A DNA stretch of 39,408 nt from Deltaproteobacteria bacterium (GTDB lineage Bacteria > Desulfobacterota > Desulfarculia > Adiutricales > Adiutricaceae): positions 1-39,408 of the forward strand of contig JAISEL010000058.1 of NCBI GenBank assembly GCA_031264185.1. Direction: 5' to 3'. Shown here piece after piece: positions 27,601 to 34,689 of the stretch. The translations under genes were made by a program, and so were the position numbers. The notes under the pieces were generated by a model. That model did not search any database, was not told the DNA's origin, and worked only from the letters and a program-made list of their open reading frames with translations. Numbering within the stretch: position 1 is the stretch's first letter; the number at the start of each line of letters is the position of its first letter.

Positions 27601-28211
27601 AGATTTTTTAACGCTTCCTGATACTGACCCAGATTACCTTGGGCTAAACCTAGTGATGTTAATAGAGCAGGCATCTTTTCTTTAGGATAATTTTTATTTT
27701 TTAATGCTCTGCTGTATGATTCAACAGCTGATCCGTACAGTCCCATTGCTCTGTAGGCATCACCCTGAACTGCCAAATAATTTGCAATAACTTCAGGGCT
27801 CAACTTCACTTTAGCCCCAAACAATCTGTCAATAGAGTCAGCTTTGACCATGTGGTTTAACGCTTTATCAGCGGAAAAAACGATATTTTCTGTAAACTTT
27901 ATCAAAATCTCAGGAGATACTGTCCCCGGTAAATCCAAAGCTTCTTCGTAAAGCGAAATTGCCTCTTCAAATCTTTCTTGCTGTATTCTTATGACGGCTA
28001 CGTTACCAAGTATTTGCCTAGCTTCATTGTATTTTTTCATTTCTCTTAAAATACTAACTACTTCTAAAAACTCATCAGCTGCAGCATCTAGATTGCCTAC
28101 TTTGAAATATTCCTGAGCTTTTAGAAACGGAGTCTCATAGTCCTGAGCCTGAACATGACTTGTAATAATCGACGATATTACGCAAACAATTATGACATAT
28201 AAATATTTCAT
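24693..28211 (-). CDS. Exported TPR-CHAT protein (caspase-like cysteine protease homologue)
   Basis: The 1172-residue protein has an N-terminal Sec signal peptide (MKYLYVIIVCVISSIITSHV, cut after VQA or nearby). About ten TPR-like helical hairpins follow from residue 25 to 390 (for example NTGIIYWEMGQLPKALDTL). Residues 399-413 are the tag RRTRDLVFEDDEEDE, then a low-complexity NIPN linker and a second helical region. The CHAT domain spans about 690-1172, with His904 in YFATHG and Cys1016 in LSACNT forming the catalytic dyad and PFYWAAGNIFGL at the end. The 112-residue His-Cys spacing and a later acidic loop show insertions relative to compact CHAT domains. Known CHAT proteases are mostly cytoplasmic, so export is unusual. 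It is flanked by tag-bearing DUF4384 proteins. AAAGGTG precedes the ATG. Confidence 0.9.
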   Translation of the reverse strand: MKYLYVIIVCVISSIITSHVQAQDYETPFLKAQEYFKVGNLDAAADEFLEVVSILREMKKYNEARQILGNVAVIRIQQERFEEAISLYEEALDLPGTVSPEILIKFTENIVFSADKALNHMVKADSIDRLFGAKVKLSPEVIANYLAVQGDAYRAMGLYGSAVESYSRALKNKNYPKEKMPALLTSLGLAQGNLGQYQEALKNLEQATKEAENVNDKTAIVESLSNTGIIYWEMGQLPKALDTLNLAQGKAREFKMRRNEGIDFNNIGAVYKTAGQWPKAIASFDSAYGIAKEVGNRRDEAIALSNRALLERLNGDQDAALKDYTEALSIYQEVKFFEGVGSTLMGLAAIDSLNKNYGAALQKLLQAKEIFERQELASQTALVYIQLGLLYQNTAKPVRRTRDLVFEDDEEDEIPSAPNISNIPNIPNNTKKDQLTSGSSIGFDSGSSKGITKIDLSADRALVESENYFKKAEDLAVKFSLTQSLWKAIQGRAFAANERGDLVESEELYTKAIDIVLSIRGLEENPELLLTYLNDKEDLFSQAIEVCSLLFKKTKDQKYLIKQMEYDEIFKKEIVKANLQMSNLNFNDNLKQENYEKIYQKAAELKKAENAVANAKAVSDGQKNDKRASDAYKVASKIAIKTAEEFKKDLANWKETYSNDIVIFETSETIDIPSLQKKLNNNEAIVQYFPLQNSLQILVITNDQLNIVDVNISYEQLFKAIYEDYTMKYIGGFGTLEKPSNQETEDYFVVAIDALEKLNEYLYAPIRSLVEGKERIYLLTTKIISSVPFAALVIGRSKDGNDPVFLVSEKTLIFTRLSFFNNASFEKKDVGNVYDSLISVGNPENIAMRQADLVNAAVEAENVYNYYNNARKISKVLIREKATKKAFLDEIIKHPYNVMYFATHGLTAPEVKADYTRCKKMLDGRIKPPTTDLERLKKFKETYDRCPSTIPYVEEFLPNSSYLNSFIYMAYNHDNPKTVPIAYKKILDNGALTLREITELEDEIFKNATLAILSACNTAVSINPRILHAAYKKLRKDDADKVLTDDEIDSEQTSDISDEERKAIKDAEWNPGFDQVCLVDTFMRKNFKNVFGTLWFVSDESTRIIMGKFLEYLNTGTDNKDPAEALRKAQNDYLDNVGDTFTVTSQDGTQETLKLYVHKHPFYWAAGNIFGL
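26973..27017 (-). other. TRDLVF-acidic tag in the CHAT protein
   Basis: The bases encode RRTRDLVFEDDEEDE at residues 399-413, between the TPR block and the rest of the protein. It is one of five copies of the tag in this cluster. A flexible linker containing NISNIPNIPN follows about 10 residues later. Confidence 0.9.
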
Positions 28212-28228
28212 TTTTCACCTTTACAATT

Positions 28229-28267
28229 AAAAGTCGGGAAACTAGCTTTAAATATAATTCCCCGACT
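28229..28267 (-). terminator. Hairpin between DUF4384 gene B and the CHAT gene
   Basis: On the minus strand AGTCGGGGAA (28267-28258) pairs with TTTCCCGACT (28241-28232), ten pairs with one wobble, followed by TTT. It fills most of the 72-base gap before the CHAT start. It could lower CHAT expression relative to gene B, acting as a partial terminator or processing site. Confidence 0.6.
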
Positions 28268-28283
28268 CAAAAATCACTATTAA

Positions 28284-28991
28284 TTACTTATGTTTGAGTT
28301 CATAGAAGGCCACAAATGGCTCTCCGGCTTCTCCGGCCTGTGTTTTTGTATTTACTTCTTCTTCCTCCTCATCGTCAAAAACCAGATCTCTAGTTGTCCG
28401 CTTTGTAGTCGTTTCAGATTCAAGATTAGCTATCTCAGCCGAATTTTTCTCAACTTTCCCAGCTTCTGCTGCGGCCTCTGCCACAGCAGCATCAAGCTCT
28501 GGAATTTTATTGGTAGAAAAAACGACCATTATAGTCTCTGTACCCGGAGTATCGTCAAACCGGAAATACCCCTTAATGGGCACAGAATGGTTTTCATTTT
28601 TCTTGACAAAATTATCCATACCAGTCGCTGAACTTGGAAACAGAATTGAATACTGACCAGACGCCATTTTGGCTAACCAATAAGCATAACCATCAGCATT
28701 TGTCGTATACCTAAGCTTGATCTTGTCTCCAGAAACAAATTCATGCGACAAAGGCACTGAAGAAGTTTCACCATCTTTGGTCAAATCCAAAGTAGTCTTA
28801 AAAGAGATAACCTCTGGATTTTTGATTCCAGCTGACTCTGCTTCTTTGGCAACCTTGTCGGTTTCCTCTTCTTCGTCATCAAAAACCAGATCCCTCGTTG
28901 CTGCCGACACCCCTTGGAGAAAGATTCCACCTAAAGAGAGGCCGAACACTAGTAACAAAAGGGCCAGTAGCAGTTTAAACTTATTTTCCAT
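28284..28991 (-). CDS. Secreted DUF4384-like protein B with two TRDLVF tags
   Basis: The 235-residue protein has a signal peptide ending GVSA at residue 30. The predicted mature N-terminus is then A31-T-R-D-L-V-F followed by acidic residues, so the first tag (31-43) is exposed after export. Residues of about 55-165 fit a DUF4384 domain: SGDKIKLRYTTNADGYAYWL, YSILFPS, FRFDDTPGTETIMVVF. DUF4384 domains are often found with caspase-like proteins. The second tag is at 197-212 (KRTTRDLVFDDEEEEE), followed by the tail VNTKTQ and EPFVAFYELKHK, shared with protein A. The ATG at 28991 follows AAGGAG by 7 bases. An in-frame extension upstream has no signal-like start. The gene precedes the CHAT gene by 72 bases. 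Confidence 0.85.
   Translation of the reverse strand: MENKFKLLLALLLLVFGLSLGGIFLQGVSAATRDLVFDDEEEETDKVAKEAESAGIKNPEVISFKTTLDLTKDGETSSVPLSHEFVSGDKIKLRYTTNADGYAYWLAKMASGQYSILFPSSATGMDNFVKKNENHSVPIKGYFRFDDTPGTETIMVVFSTNKIPELDAAVAEAAAEAGKVEKNSAEIANLESETTTKRTTRDLVFDDEEEEEVNTKTQAGEAGEPFVAFYELKHK
28356..28403 (-). other. TRDLVF-acidic tag, C-terminal copy of protein B
   Basis: The bases encode KRTTRDLVFDDEEEEE at residues 197-212. The codons differ at several synonymous positions from the other four copies. Confidence 0.9.
28863..28901 (-). other. TRDLVF-acidic tag, N-terminal copy of protein B
   Basis: The bases encode ATRDLVFDDEEEE at residues 31-43, directly after the predicted signal peptidase site. 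This is the only copy without a second basic residue before T-R-D. Confidence 0.9.
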
Positions 28992-29511
28992 AGATTTACT
29001 CCTTAACGCTGCGCTAACAGCAATGGATTGTGAACTAATAAACTCAGAAGAAAAAGCCAGATTTATCCATTCTGACCTTAACCGACAATTCAAATCTACC
29101 CAAACTGCAAGACCAATTTCTTAAACCTGATTTCTGGCCTTGTCATCCTCATTCCACCAGATAATCAAATGGCCATATGATTGAACATAATTTTGCCTTA
29201 GCAAACTTTAATTTCGAGAGCCACATAACTCAAATACACAATGTGTTTTCCTACTCATACTACTGACCATTTGTCGATCTTTACCCGCGCCTAGTTTGTA
29301 CCTATAAAAACCAATCTTTGAAAAATTGGTTCATCTGCCTTAGTTATCGGTTTTTAAGACTCTTCGGCTTCAAAAAAACTAAAAATCATGACTCGTTGCA
29401 CCACCATGCTTTGAAATTTTGCCACCGCCATGATTTGATCAACACTTCAACTTTATCCATTGACTCTGTTTTATGGTGATTGTTTTAAAAGCAAGGTTAT
29501 CAATAAAGATA
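28992..29511. other. 520-bp gap inside the cluster, no gene seen
   Basis: The gap between the small secreted protein and protein B has no coding frame with a start site. It contains a possible terminator at 29306-29331 and presumably a promoter for gene B, but no clear -35/-10 pair stands out. Confidence 0.5.
29306..29331 (-). terminator. Weak intrinsic terminator downstream of small secreted protein
   Basis: On the minus strand AACCAAT (29331-29325) pairs with ATTGGTT (29315-29309) around a 9-base loop, followed by TTT. The stem is AT-rich. It would separate the first two genes of the cluster from the rest. Confidence 0.4.
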
Positions 29512-30006
29512 TTATTTTGCCAAGCTTTTAAATTTATCATACAGTAACTTTAAATTAGTTCCGGTGACTGTATTTTTTTCAGCCATTTCCGTGTCAACCT
29601 TTTTTTCCTTAATAGTCACTGTCCCTGAAGAGAATACCTTTCCCTCTTTACTCGACAGAACAAAAGAATACTTTCCTGTACTAGGTAATGGTATATCCTG
29701 TAAAATCAAAACATTCCAATCAGGATTTACTGCTACTTCCTCCCTGTGAAGCAACTCCTGTACGCCTTCGACTGAATCGTTGTAAATAGACACCACTGCT
29801 TCCAGGACCTTGAATGAATCTTCATTGCCGTTTACAAAGAGACAGGAAACCTGGTTAGTGTCAAATTCGGTAGCCGGTTCAATTGGATTATATTGATCAT
29901 CAATTTTAAGACAGAACTTGGTTTGGCCTCCCTCAGCCCCAAAAACAGGCAAGCACTGGAAAATCAAACCAAACACTATAGTTACTTGCCATAATGTCTT
30001 GCTCAT
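29512..30006 (-). CDS. Small secreted protein, probable beta-sandwich, unknown
   Basis: The 164-residue protein has a Sec signal peptide (MSKTLWQVTIVFGLIFQCLP, likely cut after VFGA). The mature part has two cysteines (FCLKIDD, SCLFVNG) about 30 residues apart that could form a disulfide, and an immunoglobulin-like strand pattern (WNVLILQDIPLPSTGKYSFV, GKVFSSGTVTI), ending in a charged helix. AAGGG lies about 10 bases upstream of the ATG. It follows protein A by 75 bases and is likely cotranscribed. It lacks the TRDLVF tag. No family was recognised, and a role as adaptor in the envelope complex is only a suggestion. Confidence 0.7.
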   Translation of the reverse strand: MSKTLWQVTIVFGLIFQCLPVFGAEGGQTKFCLKIDDQYNPIEPATEFDTNQVSCLFVNGNEDSFKVLEAVVSIYNDSVEGVQELLHREEVAVNPDWNVLILQDIPLPSTGKYSFVLSSKEGKVFSSGTVTIKEKKVDTEMAEKNTVTGTNLKLLYDKFKSLAK

Positions 30007-30081
30007 AATTATCTGCCCTTTCAGATATTTTGGTCATCAGAAAATTTAATTAATCCTGATACCGACAAGTGGGACAACTCT

Positions 30082-31320
30082 CTACTGATGCTCCAGCTCA
30101 TATGTAGCTACAAATGGATCACCTTCGGCTGTAACCTGGGTTTTTGTGTTGACGTCTTCTTCGTCTTCTTCTTCAAAAACAAGATCCCTGGTAGTCCTTC
30201 TTTTTTTCTCATGGCCGTCAACCAGTCTGGCAACCAATTTTGAAGATCCTGTCTTGTCACCTCTGTCGGCCAATTTAATTGCCTCATCTAGAGTTGAAAT
30301 TCTTTCAGGCCCCAGCATACAGACTATTGTTTCAGTCCCCTTATTGTCGTCAAAACGCCAGGCACCTTTAGCCGGGATTGTGTATTCTTTGTTTTTCTCA
30401 ACTGAATTATCCTGACCGGCCTTGGAATTAGGATATAAAACCTGATACTCCCCGCTTGTACCTTTACTGAGCCAATAAACATAACCTGGGCGACTTGCTG
30501 AAAAAATAAGCTTTACCCTGTCGCCACTTTTAAATAACTCATTAGGCAAAACTGTTTTTGTCTGACCTTCTCTATTCAGTTCTACCGTAGCCTTGACTGC
30601 AATCTTCTCTCCTGAGGCATTAGCCGCAGTCGTCCCTTCAACCACAGGACGTTGTGCGTCTTCTTCCTCGTCTTCATCATCAAAAACTAAGTCCCTGGTT
30701 GTCCTTTTAGTTGGTTGGTCATTTTGAGCATAATATTGATCTTCATTTTGTTGCTGATTTTTGTTCAGGTTCCCATCGTTATTTCTTTTCTGATTTTTGT
30801 TCTGCTGCAATAGCTGACTTTGAGGTCTTTGATAGTTGTTGTTGGCCAAATTGACTTTTTCTGGAATACCTACCGATACTTGAATTCCAGGATTGCCACC
30901 TCCAAACATGGTTGGAGGTGGTCCCTGGCCATAACGGGCATAAGCTCTCTCATAACCCTGCCTCATATGAACACCCGCATAGTTATCCCATACGACATAT
31001 GAATTGTACCTTGTTAACCTACATCTCATAAATGTATTCTTAAAACCGTTTGCCCAGACCACAGTGATGTTCCAAAGAGACTGATCGCCATAATAGTTTG
31101 GTCCTATGTAGACCATTGTCTGCTGGTCTAGAGTGGTGTTTTGGATCAAATTTTCACTAACATAGTCAGGATAATAAGACGGAGCGATATATACTTCTGT
31201 TATATCCCCGCTGGAGAGATTGGTTAACATAAAATTGAGTCTACCCTGAGCAATACCCAAATCAACGTTAATCAGCAGGAACAGCCAGATTATGACTAAA
31301 GAAACAAAGACTTTCCGCAT
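30082..31320 (-). CDS. Secreted DUF4384-like protein A with two TRDLVF tags
   Basis: The 412-residue protein begins with a signal peptide (MRKVFVSLVIIWLFLLINVD, cut near GIAQ). Residues 25-135 form an unrecognised beta-rich domain with many Tyr and Trp (ITEVYIAPSYYPDYV, WNITVVWANGFKNTF). A Gln/Asn-rich linker follows (LLQQNKNQKRNNDGN), leading to the first tag at 205-221 (KRTTRDLVFDDEDEEED). A DUF4384-like domain lies at about 235-350 (SGDRVKLIFSASRPGYVYWL, YQVLYPNS, WRFDDNKGTETIV). The second tag is at 374-389 (RRTTRDLVFEEEDEED), followed by the tail VNTKTQ and DPFVATYELEHQ, as in protein B. The ATG at 31320 follows AAGGAG by 7 bases. It is the first gene of the cluster. Confidence 0.85.
   Translation of the reverse strand: MRKVFVSLVIIWLFLLINVDLGIAQGRLNFMLTNLSSGDITEVYIAPSYYPDYVSENLIQNTTLDQQTMVYIGPNYYGDQSLWNITVVWANGFKNTFMRCRLTRYNSYVVWDNYAGVHMRQGYERAYARYGQGPPPTMFGGGNPGIQVSVGIPEKVNLANNNYQRPQSQLLQQNKNQKRNNDGNLNKNQQQNEDQYYAQNDQPTKRTTRDLVFDDEDEEEDAQRPVVEGTTAANASGEKIAVKATVELNREGQTKTVLPNELFKSGDRVKLIFSASRPGYVYWLSKGTSGEYQVLYPNSKAGQDNSVEKNKEYTIPAKGAWRFDDNKGTETIVCMLGPERISTLDEAIKLADRGDKTGSSKLVARLVDGHEKKRRTTRDLVFEEEDEEDVNTKTQVTAEGDPFVATYELEHQ
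30154..30201 (-). other. TRDLVF-acidic tag, C-terminal copy of protein A
   Basis: The bases encode RRTTRDLVFEEEDEED at residues 374-389. The Leu codon (CTT) and acidic residues differ from the other copies. Confidence 0.9.
30658..30708 (-). other. TRDLVF-acidic tag, internal copy of protein A
   Basis: The bases encode KRTTRDLVFDDEDEEED at residues 205-221, between the Asn/Gln linker and the DUF4384 domain. It uses GAC and TTA where most other copies use GAT and CTG. Confidence 0.9.
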
Positions 31321-31347
31321 AGTAAAACTCCTTACCAAAAATAATAA

Positions 31348-31375
31348 TTTATATGAATAGTTTTCTAAATTGCAA
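31348..31375 (-). promoter_or_regulatory. Possible promoter of the exported-protein cluster
   Basis: On the minus strand TTGCAA (31375-31370) and TATAAA (31353-31348) are 16 bases apart, about 28 bases before the ATG at 31320. In such AT-rich DNA similar pairs arise by chance. Confidence 0.35.
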
Positions 31376-32100
31376 TTTATTGATATAAATGCTATCTACT
31401 ACAAACTCAATTAAACTATCAACATTAAATAATTAATTATACTATATATTTAATAATATTTTTATATTCTATTTTATATATAACTATTTGATTTATAATT
31501 TTATTATTTAATCTTATAAATATATTAATTATTTTTTGAAATATTTTAATATTTATTAATAATACTATTTATTAATTTTATATTATATAATAGAAAATTA
31601 TTATTTATTTCTTATATTAATTACTAAACATTTTTAACAAATTTTTTTCCCACTAACAAAATATAAAATATGGGCTCCTGTTTTAATGATTCCCTTCAAG
31701 TTACAACTGAAATCCGATTTGTTAAGCCGACACCTCATCTTCCCTTTATCAGCGTATAATCCATGATTTGAATTCAGCATCCCCAGGTTTTTTTATGACC
31801 CCAATAAATAATTTACCCATTAAGGAAAATGTGTGGAAAATTTCCATATAATTTTTAATTTTATTGATGTTTCCTTACGTTTCCACACAAAAATTAGTAA
31901 TTATAATTTACTATATCTCTATTTTCTCAAAATGCAAAATATAATTTATCTATACTCATTTATTAATTTCTGAAGATATATTTTTTTAATATAATTATAC
32001 ATGAATAAATTAAAAAAATTATGGAGGAAAAAAGTTCAGCCTGACTACAGTCAGTAGAGTCAGCTGTATTGAGACTATATACTAAAGATTTAGAAGTTTG
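31376..32100. other. Extremely AT-rich spacer
   Basis: There is no gene here. The stretch 31430-31620 is nearly all A and T, with only scattered G or C. It lies upstream of the cluster's first gene and could serve as an upstream regulatory region or target of a nucleoid silencing protein, which is inference. Confidence 0.6.
31830..31889. repeat. 10-bp inverted repeat with 40-bp spacing
   Basis: TGTGTGGAAA (31830-31839) and TTTCCACACA (31880-31889) are exact reverse complements. AAGGAAA and TTTCCTT words occur beside each arm. It may be a binding site or a relic of an element end. Confidence 0.45.
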
Positions 32101-32108
32101 TAAGTGTC

Positions 32109-33130
<1,022 letters not shown>

Positions 33131-34232
33131 CTAGCCGCCACAATACGTAAAAGCGCATGCTGACTTTACTCCATAGTGGCGGTAACTTGCCTTAACCACA
33201 TCCCGTTCCCAAAGGCCGCTTTTATATTTAGCCATCAGCGATAACCCCAGCCACCTGCCCGTTGGCTGCATCCCACCTCATCCCAAGTAGTTTCAGGCGC
33301 TTTTGGAGTACGTATCTGTTAGCGCTTTCAACAGCTCCGCTGCCTATAAAATAGCCTCTTTTAATATAATCATCATAATCAATATTAATTTATGCTGCTA
33401 ATAATAGATTAAGAAATATTTAAATATTATTTATTTCTCTTTTTTACTTTTATTTTCTTAATAACAGCCAATACATACTTATGTTTACTTTTTTAAGCAA
33501 TTCACTCATTTCTTTAGCCTAAAGACTATAAATATTTTCAAATGATAAAAATCTAAATCTGCTGCGCATCTTAAAATAATTCTTCCTTCATGCTGCGAAT
33601 CCAAGTTGCGCCATCTCCTATAAGGACTGTTTCCATGTAATTTCCATAGCCGTTTCTGATGGTGGGAGAGAACATGAATCTTTTAAACTCTTCGCTGGGG
33701 CCTATATAGTTTACAAACTCCCGTTTATCAATCCTGTGCTGCTTTTCGCCGCGCTTATCTGCCCAAACCGTAAAATTATTGGTGGAAAACACCATACCAA
33801 GCTTATTCTCCCTCCAAATGGAACCTGCCTCGTCCTTTTCCTTGGCCGGCAGCATGGACTCGTCTGTCTCCATGTAAAAAACGTGGGGAAACTTTTTCTC
33901 AGGGAAAACTATTTGGGAATTTTGCAAAAGCTCCCAGTCCAAATTGGTTTGTTCAAGGTCATTTTTAAAAACCATTGCGCCCAGAGAGTTAGTCACTTTT
34001 CTGGGGGTATCGTCATTGACCTTTACATTTGTTAATTCACGGAGAATCTGTTCAGCTTCCTCATAGGAGCCGGCCCGTACAACAGCTTTAGCTGCCGTGT
34101 GCATGACTGGCAGGTCATATTGTATGGCAGCTTAGTGATTTCCAAGGCTTCATCCACAGGGTAAACAAACCCCTCGTGGCCCAGAGCTGAAAGTTTTTCC
34201 GCATCGGAGCTGGCGGAAGGCCGTAGAGCCAT
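33131..34232 (-). pseudogene. ISKra4-family transposase relic
   Basis: Three blocks on the minus strand match the order of an ISKra4-family transposase. The first (34232-34110, GHEGFVYPVDEALEI) and second (34104-33571, SYEEAEQILRELTNV, KLGMVFSTNN, EFVNYIGPSEEFKRF, TVLIGDGATWI) are in different frames. The last (about 33375-33131) reads DYIKRGYFIGSGAVESANRY, KLLGMRWDAANGQV, then in a shifted frame GLWERDVVKASY. About 130 codons between the second and last blocks are missing and replaced by 200 bases of AT-rich DNA. The element is therefore inactive. The family name is from remembered motifs. Confidence 0.75.
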
Positions 34233-34300
34233 CCTTTTATAGGAAATTCACTCCGTAAGAGTCATTACTGAGGACTCATAGAGATGGAATTTCTTAACTT

Positions 34301-34656
34301 TCACTCCTTTTTGGAGCTATTCACTCTTTTTTTTATTAGAGATGCCTCTCCCTTAAGATTAGCCGTCATTGTCAGAAGATTTCTGAAATCCACCTCCGAC
34401 AGACGGCTCCAGTACCCCAATACAACGACTCAATGTCAGCCAGGATGAAGAAGTTGTCAGGATCGGAAGTTCCACACTCAAAAATATCCCATAATTCTTA
34501 AAGGATGTCTATATGCTTCAAAACCAGAGCCGGGTCAATGGTCTTGTTGCTATGCCGTTGATGAATCTCAAGCAGTCCCTTCATAATCTCGTCTAGTTCA
34601 TCCTCTCCGGCTGGAATCAAGTGGCAGTTGAGGTCGGAATCAATTACTTCACTCAA
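34301..34656 (-). pseudogene. Decayed small gene upstream of the ISKra4 relic
   Basis: On the minus strand a frame starts at a TTG near 34656 (SEVIDSDLNCHLIPAGEDEL, then KTIDPALVLKHIDIL), meets a stop, continues (ELWDIFECGTSDPDNFFILA), and after a frameshift near 34420 reads SRLSEVDFRNLLTMTANLKG to a stop at 34301. Adding up these segments gives about 115 codons of plausible protein. The product was not recognised. It may be part of the mobile element or an unrelated broken gene. Confidence 0.5.
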
Positions 34657-34689
34657 TAGGAAGAGATTATATCAAATTTTTTAAAAAAG

